64,000 nt of DNA from Caballeronia sp. INDeC2 (GTDB taxonomy: Bacteria > Pseudomonadota > Gammaproteobacteria > Burkholderiales > Burkholderiaceae). The notes beneath the pieces are model-generated. The model was not told the DNA's origin and made no database searches. It was given only the letters and a program-made list of their open reading frames with translations. Of the stretch, positions 33,416-42,570 are shown in pieces; position 1 is the first letter of the stretch; each line of letters begins with the position of its first letter. Location of the stretch: the NCBI RefSeq assembly GCF_023631325.1, contig NZ_JALQDG010000031.1:1-64000 (forward strand). The letters are read 5' to 3'. The position numbers were made by a program, and so were the translations under genes.

Positions 33416-34609
33416 ATGTCCGAAGGCTCCGTTCACTGGCAGCGCAATCTCTACGTCTGCGTATTCGGCTCGTTCACCACCATCATGGCGATGACGCTGC
33501 TCCTGCCCTTCCTGCCGCTCTACGTGCAGCAACTCGGCGCGACATCGGTGGAAGCGTCGGTGCAATGGTCCGGCATCGCGTTCGGTGCGACCTTTCTCGC
33601 GGCCGGGCTCGTCGCGCCGCTATGGGGACGTCTCGCCGACCGCTACGGCCGCAAGCCGATTCTGATTCGCGCGAGCCTCGGCATGGCGATCACCATGTCG
33701 CTGCTCGGCGTCGTGCAGACGGTCTGGCAACTCGTCGCGATGCGCTTTCTCGCGGGGCTCGTCGGCGGCTATGCGAGCGGCGCCATCGTGATGATCGCGA
33801 CGCAGACGCCGAAGCACCGCACCGCATGGGCGCTCGGCACGCACGCGGCGGGCATGATGGCGGGCAATCTCGTCGGGCCGCTCGTCGGCGGGCTGCTGCC
33901 GGGGCTCATCGGCATACGCGCGACGTTCTTTCTCGCGGGCGGCCTCATCTTCTGCTCGTTCATCATGACGACGCTGCTCGTCAAGGAAGAGCGCCGCGCG
34001 CCGGATCATGCGAAAACGAGTCCGCGCGGCGGCTGGCGCGACGTGCCGCTCCTCACGCCCGTCATCGCGATGCTCGCGAGCGCGATGCTGCTCATGTTCG
34101 CGAACATGTCGATCGAACCGATCATCACGGTGTACGTGTCGCAGCTCGTGCATGACCCGAAGCAGGTCACGCTCGTCGCGGGCTTCGTGATGTCCGCCGC
34201 CGCGCTCGGCAGCGTTCTCGCCGCGCCGCGCATCGGACGGCTCGCGGATCGCATCGGCGCGCCGAAGGTAATCGTCGCGTGTCTCACGGTTTGCGGCGTG
34301 CTGCTGATTCCGCAGATGTTCGTCACCGACGGCACGCAGCTCGTCGCGCTGCGCTTTCTGATGGGCCTCGCATTGGGCGGCCTCTTGCCCGCGATCACGA
34401 GCGTCGTGCGTCACAACGTGCCCGATCACGCAGCCGGATACATCCTCGGCTACGCGACATCGGCGCAATACATCGGGCAGGTGACGGGACCGCTCGCGGG
34501 CGGCTTCATCGCCGCGCACTCGGGCATGCACTCCGTCTTCGCGATGACGAGCGTGCTGATGTTCGCCGGCGCCGCGTTCAATGCGTGGGTGTTTCTGCGC
34601 GCGCGATGA
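33416..34609 (+). CDS. MFS multidrug-type efflux transporter
   Basis: 397 residues, about 12 transmembrane helices. Motif A GRLADRYGRKPI lies between helices 2 and 3, and a second copy GRLADRIGAPKV lies in the second half. The helix-5 region (GTHAAGMMAGNLVGPLVGG) carries a G-x-x-x-G-P-x-x-G antiporter-type motif, so drug/metabolite efflux is likely. The substrate is unknown. The ATG at 33416 begins just before the first helix; upstream codons are open but antisense to the divergent xthA. No strong ribosome site is visible. Confidence 0.85.
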   Translation: MSEGSVHWQRNLYVCVFGSFTTIMAMTLLLPFLPLYVQQLGATSVEASVQWSGIAFGATFLAAGLVAPLWGRLADRYGRKPILIRASLGMAITMSLLGVVQTVWQLVAMRFLAGLVGGYASGAIVMIATQTPKHRTAWALGTHAAGMMAGNLVGPLVGGLLPGLIGIRATFFLAGGLIFCSFIMTTLLVKEERRAPDHAKTSPRGGWRDVPLLTPVIAMLASAMLLMFANMSIEPIITVYVSQLVHDPKQVTLVAGFVMSAAALGSVLAAPRIGRLADRIGAPKVIVACLTVCGVLLIPQMFVTDGTQLVALRFLMGLALGGLLPAITSVVRHNVPDHAAGYILGYATSAQYIGQVTGPLAGGFIAAHSGMHSVFAMTSVLMFAGAAFNAWVFLRAR

Positions 34610-34613
34610 GCGC

Positions 34614-35618
34614 TTACTTTTTCTCGCTGTCGAGGTGCGCCATCTGCACGGCCTCGTAGCGATCGCCCGCCGCCGCGCCCTTCGGCACCGCCGCTTCGAT
34701 CGCGGCGAATTCATCCTTCGTGAGCGTCACGTCGAGCGCGCCGAGCGATTCCGTCAGGCGATCGCGGCGGCGCGCGCCGATCACGGGAACGATGTCATCG
34801 CCCTGCGCCAGCACCCATGCAATCGCGATCTGCGCGACGCTCACGGCCTTCGCATCGGCGATCGTGCGCAACGCATCGACGAGCGCGAGATTGCGTTCGA
34901 CATTGCCCTGCTGAAAGCGCGGACTGTTCGCGCGCCAGTCGCCAGATTGCGCAGCGTCTTTGCTCCAGTGTCCGCTGATGAGCCCGCGCGAGAGCACGCC
35001 ATACGCCGTGATGCCGATGCCGAGCTCCCGGCACGCCGGAAGGATCGCGTCCTCGATGCCGCGCGAGATCAGCGAATACTCGATCTGCAGATCGCACACC
35101 GGACGCACGGCGGCGGCCTTGCGGATCGTCTGCGCACCCACTTCCGACAGCCCGACGTGACGCACATAGCCCGCGTCGATCATGTCGGCGACGGCGCCGA
35201 CGGTGTCTTCGACAGGCACGTTCGCATCGAGCCGCGCGGGGCGATAGATGTCGATATGATCGACGCGAAGCCGCTGCAACGTGTAAGCGAGTGAATTCTT
35301 CACGGCGACGGGACGGCCGTCGAACCCGATGAAATTGCCGGCCGGATCGCGCATGCCGCCGAACTTGACGCTGAGGATCGCCGAATCGCGGCGCGAAGGC
35401 GGCGCACTCTTCAGCGCCTCGCCGATCAGCATCTCGTTGTGGCCCATGCCGTAGAAGTCTCCGGTGTCGAGCAGCGTCACGCCCGCTTCGAGCGCCGCGT
35501 GAATCGTCGCGATGCTTTCCGCGCGATCCGATGGCCCGTACATGCCCGACATGCCCATGCATCCGAGCCCGATGGCCGACGATTGCGGTCCGGTCTTGCC
35601 GAGTCTGCGTTGTTCCAT
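34614..35618 (-). CDS. aldo/keto reductase
   Basis: 334 residues, (beta/alpha)8 NADPH oxidoreductase. The catalytic Asp and Tyr are in LLDTGDFYGMGHNE (about residues 48-61) and the Lys in LSVKFGG. NADP contacts include VIGARRRDRL. The usual catalytic His (YxxHR(V/I)D) is replaced: the sequence reads IYRPARLD. That substitution is shared by some YakC-like reductases and may limit classical carbonyl reduction. AGGAG precedes the ATG at 35618 by 9 nt. It is divergent from a LysR regulator that probably controls it. Confidence 0.88.
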   Translation of the reverse strand: MEQRRLGKTGPQSSAIGLGCMGMSGMYGPSDRAESIATIHAALEAGVTLLDTGDFYGMGHNEMLIGEALKSAPPSRRDSAILSVKFGGMRDPAGNFIGFDGRPVAVKNSLAYTLQRLRVDHIDIYRPARLDANVPVEDTVGAVADMIDAGYVRHVGLSEVGAQTIRKAAAVRPVCDLQIEYSLISRGIEDAILPACRELGIGITAYGVLSRGLISGHWSKDAAQSGDWRANSPRFQQGNVERNLALVDALRTIADAKAVSVAQIAIAWVLAQGDDIVPVIGARRRDRLTESLGALDVTLTKDEFAAIEAAVPKGAAAGDRYEAVQMAHLDSEKK

Positions 35619-35666
35619 GATGGTTCTCTCCTGTAGGACGTGCGCCGCCAATGCGGGCGATGGAGA

Positions 35667-35700
35667 GGATTATGAGAGCAAAACACGCGTGCGATAATCC
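35667..35700. promoter_or_regulatory. dyad and divergent -10 elements between the reductase and its LysR regulator
   Basis: Inverted repeat GGATTAT (35667-35673) and ATAATCC (35694-35700) around a 20-bp spacer. The arms contain a minus-strand -10-like CATAAT facing the reductase and a plus-strand GATAAT facing the LysR gene. A regulator bound here could act on both promoters. Confidence 0.5.
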
Positions 35701-35747
35701 GCCTCAATGCGAATGGGCTGTGCGCCTGGGCGAACAATGAGCGAGTC

Positions 35748-36641
35748 ATGAGCGAACCCGATCTGTCGGACCTTCACGCGTTTCTGGCCGTCGCGCGCTC
35801 GCGCGGCTTCAGGCAGGCGGCGCTGCTGCGCGGCGTGTCGGCGTCGTCGCTGAGCGAGGCGATCCGAAGGCTCGAAACACGGCTGGGCGTGCGCCTTCTG
35901 AATCGCACGACGCGCAGCGTCACGCCGACCGAGGCAGGCGAACGGCTGATCGAACGCCTTGCGCCCGCATTCGCGGACATCGCGGGCGCGCTCGATGCCG
36001 TCAACGGCTTTCGCGACAGCCCGACCGGCACGCTGCGCCTCAACGTGCCGCGCATCGTCTCGCGCGAAATACTGCCGCCCATCGTCGCGCGCTTTCTGAC
36101 GGCGCATCCGGGCATCAAGCTGGAAATCAGCGCGAGCGATACGTTCATCGACGTGCTCGCCGCCGGTTTCGATGCGGGCATTCGCTACGACGAGCGCATC
36201 GAGCGCGACATGATCGCGGTGCCTATCGGGCCGCGCAGGCAACGCTTCGTCGCGGTCGCGTCGCCGTCTTATCTCGACGCGCGTGGCGAGCCGAAGCATC
36301 CGCACGATCTGGTGAATCACGCGTGCATCGGGCATCGCTTCGACAGCGGCGTGCTGGCGGTGTGGGAGTTCATGCGAGGGAAGGAAGTGATTCGCATCGC
36401 GCCGCAAGGTCCGCTCGTCACGTCGTCGATCGAGATCAGCAGAAGCGCGGCCGTCGCCGGACTGGGTCTCGTCTATACGTTCGACGAATTCGTGCGCGAG
36501 GCCATCGACAGCGGCGTGCTCGTGCCGGTGCTCAAACCGTGGTGGCAGAGCTTCACGGGCCCGCGCCTTTACTACCCGAGCCGCGCGCACATGCCGGGGC
36601 CGCTGCGCGCGTTCATCGACTTCATTCGCGACGAAGCCTGA
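35748..36641 (+). CDS. LysR family transcriptional regulator
   Basis: 297 residues. The N-terminal winged helix-turn-helix (1-62) has the FLAVARSRGFRQAALLRGVS and LSEAIRRLETRLGVRLLNRT segments. The effector-binding domain (about 90-295) has two alpha/beta lobes. The ISREIL-to-GIRYDERIE region resembles regulators of oxidoreductase genes (DSF/quinone-responsive subgroup), whose members often sit next to aldo/keto reductases as here. The inducer is unknown. The divergent arrangement points to control of the reductase and itself. Confidence 0.9.
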   Translation: MSEPDLSDLHAFLAVARSRGFRQAALLRGVSASSLSEAIRRLETRLGVRLLNRTTRSVTPTEAGERLIERLAPAFADIAGALDAVNGFRDSPTGTLRLNVPRIVSREILPPIVARFLTAHPGIKLEISASDTFIDVLAAGFDAGIRYDERIERDMIAVPIGPRRQRFVAVASPSYLDARGEPKHPHDLVNHACIGHRFDSGVLAVWEFMRGKEVIRIAPQGPLVTSSIEISRSAAVAGLGLVYTFDEFVREAIDSGVLVPVLKPWWQSFTGPRLYYPSRAHMPGPLRAFIDFIRDEA

Positions 36642-36648
36642 TCGCAGC

Positions 36649-37527
36649 TTACTGCTGCACGCCCCAGCGACGCACTGTCACGCGCTCGACGGTATCGAAC
36701 ACGAGATGCTCGACCGCAAGCCCGATCACGATGACCGCAGCAAGCCCGGCAAACACGCGGTCCGTATAGAGCTCGTTGCGGTTCTGGAAGATGTACCAGC
36801 CGAGGCCGCCCTTGCCCGAGCTCGCGCCGAACACGAGTTCCGCCGCGATCAGCGTGCGCCACGCGAACGCCCAGCCGACGCGCAGCCCCGCGAGAATCGA
36901 CGGCATCGCGGCGGGCACGAGGATCAGCATCACATGACGCATGCCGGTCAGGCCATAGTTGCGGCCCGTCATGCGCAAGGTCGAAGGCACCGCCTGGAAT
37001 CCGGAATAGGTGTTGAGCGCGAGCGGCCACAACACCGAATGCACGAGCACGAACAGCAGGCTTCCGGTTCCGAGGCCGAACCACAACAACGCGAGCGGCA
37101 GCAATGCGATGGACGGCAGCGGATTGAACATTGCGGTGAGCATCGAGAGAATGTCGCGGCCGATGCGCGTCGATACCGCGAGCGACGTCAGCACGAACGC
37201 GAGCGCCGCGCCGAGCGCGTAGCCGCGCAGCAATACCGACATCGAAATGCCGACTTTCTCGATCAGTTCGCCCGAGGCGATGCCCTGCACGAATGCGACG
37301 AAGGTCGCGGTGAAGGTCGGCAACAGGAGATCGTTATCGACGGCGCGCGCGGCGATTTCCCATATCGCGATCAACACGAGCGCGATGATCGACTTGCGCA
37401 GCCACGCGCGATCCACGAGCCGCTTCGCAAGCGGCAGCGGCGCTTCATGTTCGACGCCGGCGAGCGCAGTGGGCGTGACTTCGTACTCGGGCCGCACGGG
37501 GGGCGCGGTCAGTTGCGGCGTGCTCAT
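36649..37527 (-). CDS. sulfonate/taurine-type ABC transporter permease
   Basis: 292 residues, SsuC/TauC family, about six transmembrane helices after an N-terminal cytoplasmic tail of 45 residues. The binding-protein-dependent transport motif is AFAWRTLIAAELVFGASSGKGGLG (residues about 215-238; EAA loop). The middle has FNPLPSIALLPLALLWFGLG, conserved in this family. Its ATG overlaps the ATPase stop (ATGA), with AGAGGA 6 nt upstream. It is the last gene of the operon. Confidence 0.88.
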   Translation of the reverse strand: MSTPQLTAPPVRPEYEVTPTALAGVEHEAPLPLAKRLVDRAWLRKSIIALVLIAIWEIAARAVDNDLLLPTFTATFVAFVQGIASGELIEKVGISMSVLLRGYALGAALAFVLTSLAVSTRIGRDILSMLTAMFNPLPSIALLPLALLWFGLGTGSLLFVLVHSVLWPLALNTYSGFQAVPSTLRMTGRNYGLTGMRHVMLILVPAAMPSILAGLRVGWAFAWRTLIAAELVFGASSGKGGLGWYIFQNRNELYTDRVFAGLAAVIVIGLAVEHLVFDTVERVTVRRWGVQQ

Positions 37528-38345
37528 TGCGCGTCCTCTTCGAACAGCAGACGATGAATGCGCGCGACGCTTTGCTGAAACTCCCCGCGACCCATGCTTT
37601 CCTGCGTGTATTGATGACTGTTCAGTTCGGCGCGCACGCGCCCCGGATGCGGCGTCAACAGCAGAATACGATTGCCGACGATGAGCGCTTCCTCGATCGA
37701 ATGCGTGACGAACAGCAACGTGAAGCGCTCGTCGCTCCACAGGCGCAAAAGCTCTTCCTGCATGCGGCGGCGCGTGAGTGCGTCGAGCGCGGCGAAAGGC
37801 TCGTCCATCAGGAGCACGCGCGGTTGCATCGCGAGCGCGCGCGCAATGGCGACGCGCTGCTTCATGCCGCCCGATAGCGTGTGCGGATAGGCGTCGGCGA
37901 ATTTGGCAAGGCCGACCTTGTCGAGATAATGCAGCGCGCGCTCGCGTGCCTCGGCGCGGCCGAGCTTGCGCGCGACGCGCAACGGAAAGGCCACGTTCTG
38001 CAGGACCGTCTTCCACGGCGGCAATTGATCGAATTCCTGGAACACGACGATGCGATCCGCGCCCGGCCCGCGCACGCGCTCGCCGCCGATTTCGATGCTG
38101 CCCGCCACAGGCTCGATGAAACCCGCGACGGCCTTGAGCAAGGTCGATTTACCGCAGCCCGATGGCCCGAGCAGCACGAAGCGATCGGCGCCGTACACAT
38201 CGAAGCTGACATCGTGCGTCGCACGCACGAGACGCTCCGGCGTGCAATATTCGAGCGTCACGTTCTTCGCGCTGAGGAGCTTGCCGCTCACGGAAGCCTG
38301 ACTATCGGCTTCCTGCGAATAAAGCGCCTGGGGATTGGCGGCCAT
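37524..38345 (-). CDS. sulfonate/taurine-type ABC transporter ATP-binding protein
   Basis: 273 residues, SsuB/TauB family. Walker A GPSGCGKST, a Q-loop with VFQEFDQLPPWKTV, signature LSGGMKQR, Walker B VLLMDEPFAALDALTR and H-loop VTHSIEEAL are all intact. The ATG at 38345 has AGG 6 nt upstream; codons further up look non-coding. Substrate specificity cannot be read from the ATPase. The neighbouring dioxygenase suggests an organosulfur compound. Confidence 0.9.
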   Translation of the reverse strand: MAANPQALYSQEADSQASVSGKLLSAKNVTLEYCTPERLVRATHDVSFDVYGADRFVLLGPSGCGKSTLLKAVAGFIEPVAGSIEIGGERVRGPGADRIVVFQEFDQLPPWKTVLQNVAFPLRVARKLGRAEARERALHYLDKVGLAKFADAYPHTLSGGMKQRVAIARALAMQPRVLLMDEPFAALDALTRRRMQEELLRLWSDERFTLLFVTHSIEEALIVGNRILLLTPHPGRVRAELNSHQYTQESMGRGEFQQSVARIHRLLFEEDAQ

Positions 38346-38467
38346 GATCTGCCTGCTGGATTGCAAACGAACACGATACCGGCGCGCGCGTCTCACGCGA
38401 ACCAATCAATGCGCATATCGAATTCGCGCTCGCCGATAAGCGCGATAAGCCCGACAAACGCGCTTGT

Positions 38468-39490
38468 TCAGCTTCCGTCCTTCGTCGCCGGATCGCTGAA
38501 GAAGTAGTCCTGCCACGACTTCGGCTCGTTCTTGATCGCGCCGACGCGATGCATGAACTGCGCGAGCGCGAGCGTGTTTTGCGGCGCGACCTTGAATTGC
38601 ACCGACGGATCCTTGATCACCTTGATGAGCAGATCGCGATCGATTTTCGCGTTGTTCACGCGCAGATAGATATCGGCGGCCTGTTCGGGATGCTGTGTGA
38701 TGTAGCGCGCGGCATCGGCGAGACCGGCGACGAACGCGCGATACGTCTTCGGATTCTCGTTGCGGAATTTCTCGGTCGCGTAGAGCACGGTCGCGGAACT
38801 CGGGCCGCCGAGCACATCGTATGAATTGAGCACGATATGCGCCTTCGGATTGCCCGCGAGTTCCTGCTGCTGAAACGGCGGATTGCCGAAGTGCGCGTTG
38901 ATCTCCGTGCCGCCCGCGATGATCGCGGCAGTCGCATCGGGATGCGGCACGGCCTGCGTGAGCTTGTCGAGGCGGTCGAATTGCTTGTCGCCCCACTGCT
39001 TCGCCGCCGCGTATTGCAGGATGCGCGACTGCACCGACACGCCGACCGCCGGCACCGCGATGCGGTCCTTGTCGCTGAAATCGGCGATGGTCTTCACGCG
39101 CGGATCGTTCGATACGAGGTAATACGGAAAATTGCCGAGCGACGCGACGCCCTTCACGTTCTGCCGTCCGTGCGTGCGATCCCAGATCGTCAGCAAGGGA
39201 CCGACGCCCGCCGCCGCGATATCGACCGAACCGGACAAGAGCGCATCGTTCACGCTCGAACCGCCCGAGAGCTTGGCCCAGTCGACCTTGATATCGAGGC
39301 CTTCTTTCTTGCCTTCCTGCTCGATGAACTTCTGATCGCGCGCGACATTGAGCAGCAGATACACGACGCCGAACTGCTCGGCGATGCGCAATGTACCTTC
39401 GGCATGCGCGCTCGCCGTTGTAATGCCGAGCGAGACCGCGAGCGCGGCGACGAAGGTGCGCAAAGCGCCCTTCCCTGATCGAGAATGCAT
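38468..39490 (-). CDS. sulfonate/taurine-type ABC transporter substrate-binding protein
   Basis: About 340 residues, NMT1/SsuA-like periplasmic binding protein. The signal peptide ends near ASAHA. The ligand domain starts EGTLRIAEQFGVVYLLLNVA, followed by KLSGGSSVNDALLSGSVDIAAAG, the usual second-strand region of SsuA/TauA proteins. ATG at 39490; upstream of it is a GGGG-T6 stretch rather than a classical ribosome site. It lies between the dioxygenase and ATPase genes. The exact ligand is not evident. Confidence 0.87.
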   Translation of the reverse strand: MHSRSGKGALRTFVAALAVSLGITTASAHAEGTLRIAEQFGVVYLLLNVARDQKFIEQEGKKEGLDIKVDWAKLSGGSSVNDALLSGSVDIAAAGVGPLLTIWDRTHGRQNVKGVASLGNFPYYLVSNDPRVKTIADFSDKDRIAVPAVGVSVQSRILQYAAAKQWGDKQFDRLDKLTQAVPHPDATAAIIAGGTEINAHFGNPPFQQQELAGNPKAHIVLNSYDVLGGPSSATVLYATEKFRNENPKTYRAFVAGLADAARYITQHPEQAADIYLRVNNAKIDRDLLIKVIKDPSVQFKVAPQNTLALAQFMHRVGAIKNEPKSWQDYFFSDPATKDGS

Positions 39491-39533
39491 CGAAAAAACC
39501 CCGTGAATCAAGCGATATTCGTAATTGGAAAGG

Positions 39534-40469
39534 CTAGAAAGGCGCGTCGCCTTCGATGGTCGTGCGATACAGCTTGCGGCGCTGATCGTCCGGCGTGCCG
39601 GCCGCGAGATGCATGACCGAGCGATTGTCCCAGAACACCATGTCGCGCTCGCGCCATTGATGGCGATAGATGAACTCGGGCCTTGTGCTGTGCGCGAACA
39701 GGTCCGCGAGCAGCGCGCGGCTTTCGTCCTCGGGCAGGCCGATCACGCGCGTCGTGAAATGCTCGCTGACGAAGAGCGCGCGGCGACCGGTCTCCGGATG
39801 CGTGCGCACGATAGGATGCGTGACCGGCTTGACCTGCGCGATCTGCTCCGCCGACAGATTGGGCCGCCACGGACTGCGCTGCTGCAGCTCGGCGTATTTG
39901 GCGAGATAGGTATGTTCGGCGGCACGGCCTTCGATCGCATCGCGAAGATGCGCGGGCAGCGTGTCCCACGCGAGATGCTGATTCGCGAAGAGCGTATCGC
40001 CGCCGACCGCGGGCAATTCCTGCGCATGCAAGAGCGACCCGAGACTCGGCTTGTCCTTGTACGAGAGATCGGAATGCCAGAAATGGCCCGCATCGCCGAG
40101 GCCGATCGGCTTGCCGCTCTCGACGATGTTCGAGACGATCAGCACTTCCGGGTGGCCCGCGAGCGCGAACTGATGCAGCACGTGAATCTGCAACGGGCCG
40201 AAGCGCTTGCTGAACGCGACCTGCTCGTCGGGCGTGATGCGCTGATCGCGAAACACGAGTACGTGATGATCCAGGTGCGCGCGATGAATGCGCGCGAAAT
40301 CGGCTTTCGACAGCGGCTTCGACAGATCGAGCCCGATCACTTCGGCGCCGAGCGGCGCGTCGAACTGGCGAATCTCGATGGATTGATCGGCGGCTTCGTC
40401 GGATGTGGCGAGTGAAGCGAGAGCAGGATTGAGGTCGGTCTGTATCGTCACGGTCGAATCGATAGCCAT
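39534..40469 (-). CDS. TauD/TfdA family 2-oxoglutarate-dependent dioxygenase
   Basis: 311 residues, Fe(II)/2-oxoglutarate dioxygenase. The first two iron ligands are in HFWHSDLSY (HxD), the distal His in NRSVMHLAAG, and the 2-oxoglutarate Arg in LYRTTIEG near the C-terminus. The N-terminal QFDAPLGAEVIGLDLSKPL is a TauD-like opening. Family members release sulfite from taurine or alkylsulfates, or cleave aryloxyalkanoates. With the SsuABC-like transporter downstream, sulfur scavenging from an organosulfonate or sulfate ester is most likely. It is the first gene of the operon. Confidence 0.87.
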   Translation of the reverse strand: MAIDSTVTIQTDLNPALASLATSDEAADQSIEIRQFDAPLGAEVIGLDLSKPLSKADFARIHRAHLDHHVLVFRDQRITPDEQVAFSKRFGPLQIHVLHQFALAGHPEVLIVSNIVESGKPIGLGDAGHFWHSDLSYKDKPSLGSLLHAQELPAVGGDTLFANQHLAWDTLPAHLRDAIEGRAAEHTYLAKYAELQQRSPWRPNLSAEQIAQVKPVTHPIVRTHPETGRRALFVSEHFTTRVIGLPEDESRALLADLFAHSTRPEFIYRHQWRERDMVFWDNRSVMHLAAGTPDDQRRKLYRTTIEGDAPF

Positions 40470-40578
40470 CGATAACTTCGGGGAAGTTTTCAATCTAACG
40501 CGCGGCGATCCGGCGGACAACGAAGGATCCGAGCTTAGGTTATGCACCGATGCGATAAAGCGTGGGAGGCGCAGGCGC

Positions 40579-41757
40579 TCACTCGCCTGCGGCGTCGAAA
40601 GGCAATTCGACCTGCACCGGCTCGACGAAACCGCTTTCATCGCGCCCGGCGAGCGCGCTCACGCGAACGCCCAGCAGCCTGATCCGGCGATCGAGCACGA
40701 TGCGCTTCAGGCACTCGGTCGCGGCGCGGCGGATCTCGACGGGATCGGCCGTCGCCACCGGCACGGTCAGATCGCGCGTCACGGTGCGGAAGTCGTCGAA
40801 ACGCAGTTTGATGCCTACTGTGCGCCCGACATAGCCCTTGCGCTGCAAGTCTTCGGCGACGCGGGTGCACAGGCCCGTGAATTCCACCGAGAGCGTCGCG
40901 CGATCCTGCTTCGGATGAAAGTCGCGCTCGAACGTGGTCTCGCGACTCATCGACTTGGGCGTCGAGCTCACGACGACGGGCCGCTCGTCCTGTCCCTGTG
41001 CGATGCGCGCGAGCCACGCGGCGTAGGTGCCGCCGAAGTGCGTCTGCAAAAACCCGGGATCGGCGGCGGCGATATCGCCCACGGTCACGATGCCGAGCGC
41101 CGCGAGCTTTTCGCTCGCCTTCGGGCCAATGCCGTTCACCTTGCGCGCGGCGAGCGGCCAGATGCGCGTCGGCAGGTCGTCCATCGTGAGGATGGTGAGG
41201 CCGTCCGGCTTGTCGAGCTCGGAGCCGATCTTCGCGAGCAGCTTGTTCGGCGCGATGCAAATAGAGCACGTGAGTCCGGTCGCGTCGCGCACGGCGTCCT
41301 TCATCCGCTGGCCGATATCGGCGGGCTCGCCGGGCAGATCGCTGACATCGATATAAATCTCGTCGATGCCGCGGTTCTCGATCTGCGATGTGAACGTCGC
41401 GACGGCCGCCTTGAACAGGCGCGAGTAATGGCGATAGGACTCGAAATCGGTCGGCAGGAGGATCGCGTCGGGCGCGAGCTGCGCGGCCTTCATCATGCCC
41501 ATCGCCGAAAAAACGCCGAACTTGCGCGCCTCGTACGTGGACGTGGTCACGACGCCGCGGCCCGCATAGTCGCGCAGGCGTCTGAAGCGGCGCGAGCCGT
41601 CGGGGAGCGTCTCGGGCGTGGCGCTGCGGCCGCCGCCGACCACGACCGGCATGCCGCGCAGCTCCGGATAGCGCAAAAGTTCGACCGATGCGAAGAACGC
41701 GTCCATGTCGAGATGCGCGATGCGGCGCGGCGGGGACGCGGAAGACGGCGTGTCCAT
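40579..41757 (-). CDS. dinB: DNA polymerase IV (Y-family translesion polymerase)
   Basis: 392 residues. It performs error-prone translesion synthesis. Catalytic motifs are HLDMDAFFASVEL (metal-binding Asp residues near the N-terminus) and IDEIYIDVSD (second Asp/Glu pair). Helix-hairpin-helix VNGIGPKASEKLAALGI and the little-finger domain (about 245-360) follow. It ends VQVELPF, a beta-clamp-binding-like QxxLxLF variant. The gene is preceded by a near-consensus LexA box, so SOS induction is expected. Confidence 0.93.
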   Translation of the reverse strand: MDTPSSASPPRRIAHLDMDAFFASVELLRYPELRGMPVVVGGGRSATPETLPDGSRRFRRLRDYAGRGVVTTSTYEARKFGVFSAMGMMKAAQLAPDAILLPTDFESYRHYSRLFKAAVATFTSQIENRGIDEIYIDVSDLPGEPADIGQRMKDAVRDATGLTCSICIAPNKLLAKIGSELDKPDGLTILTMDDLPTRIWPLAARKVNGIGPKASEKLAALGIVTVGDIAAADPGFLQTHFGGTYAAWLARIAQGQDERPVVVSSTPKSMSRETTFERDFHPKQDRATLSVEFTGLCTRVAEDLQRKGYVGRTVGIKLRFDDFRTVTRDLTVPVATADPVEIRRAATECLKRIVLDRRIRLLGVRVSALAGRDESGFVEPVQVELPFDAAGE

Positions 41758-41865
41758 TGCGGCGATCAGAACGTCGCTGCGCAGCGGGACGCGCCCAAGG
41801 CGAAAACGGCAGGAACGAACGCACCGAACATGCTGAGACAGTGCCGCCAGGCAATAAAAGTGGCT

Positions 41866-41885
41866 TACTGTACATCCATACAGTG
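41866..41885 (-). promoter_or_regulatory. LexA (SOS) box upstream of dinB
   Basis: TACTGTACATCCATACAGTG contains the exact CTGT-N8-ACAG core of the LexA operator (41868-41883), with further outer symmetry. It lies 109 bp upstream of the dinB start and after the end of the next gene. No other open frame follows it, so dinB is the target. Confidence 0.88.
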
Positions 41886-41924
41886 ATTCGCGCTAGAGCC
41901 CTCCCCGTGCGCCGGGGTGCCGCG

Positions 41925-42290
41925 TCATTCCGGCGTGCGCTTTTCGGCCAGTGCGCGGCGGCAATCGTCGAAAACCTGCCGAACGACATCCGACTGATAG
42001 TTGAGGTCTTCGCTGTCGAGGATTTCCTCGACGGCGTCGCGCGCCCAGTCCGCTTCGAGCATTGCGCAATGCTGCGTGGCGATCTGCCGTGCGATGGCGG
42101 CGAGCTTCGCGACCGTGAGCCAGTCGGCGAGCCGCTGATGCCGGTCGAGCCATTTGTGCGCGGCCTGCACGTGAAACGAGGCCGCGGGCCAGTCGCCATT
42201 CAGGTAATACGCGCCGAGACTGCCGCACGTAAGCCAGCAGAGCAACTCGACGCGGTCGCGGGCACTGAGGATACGAGACACATCGTTCAT
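41925..42290 (-). CDS. conserved hypothetical cytoplasmic protein
   Basis: 121 residues, no recognised domain. It is mainly helical, with a Trp/Cys-containing segment (VELLCWLTCGSLGAYYLNGDW, residues about 14-34), then repeated short helices and an acidic C-terminus. The ATG at 42290 has GAAGG 5 nt upstream; the frame extends upstream as low-quality sequence. The helix-turn-helix repeat spacing hints at a TPR-like fold, but that is weak. The LexA box lies downstream of it, so it is not an SOS gene. Confidence 0.65.
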   Translation of the reverse strand: MNDVSRILSARDRVELLCWLTCGSLGAYYLNGDWPAASFHVQAAHKWLDRHQRLADWLTVAKLAAIARQIATQHCAMLEADWARDAVEEILDSEDLNYQSDVVRQVFDDCRRALAEKRTPE

Positions 42291-42570
42291 GGCGGCCTTC
42301 ACGAGAGACGATCGACGAACGCGGATGACACACGGCGTTTCACATCGAAACCCGCATGTAACCCGTATAAAAAGCACGATAGCACGGGATGGTGCGACGC
42401 GGCGGTGCCTGCCAGCGATGCGTTCCGATTCACGGTGCGTTGGCGAACGCTTCGTCATGCGAAGAGCGCAACCGGCCATTAAAGGCGCTCTCATTTTTCT
42501 CTAATTCGCCGGGCATAACCTGCTTTCGTCGGCCCACTCATCGGCCTTCTTTCAACGACGGGAGCACATC

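Noticed and set aside
42448..42495. Two overlapping hairpins followed by a short T-run upstream of DUF3563
   Set aside because: Stems are only 5-7 bp and no plus-strand gene ends here; too weak to call a terminator or riboswitch.
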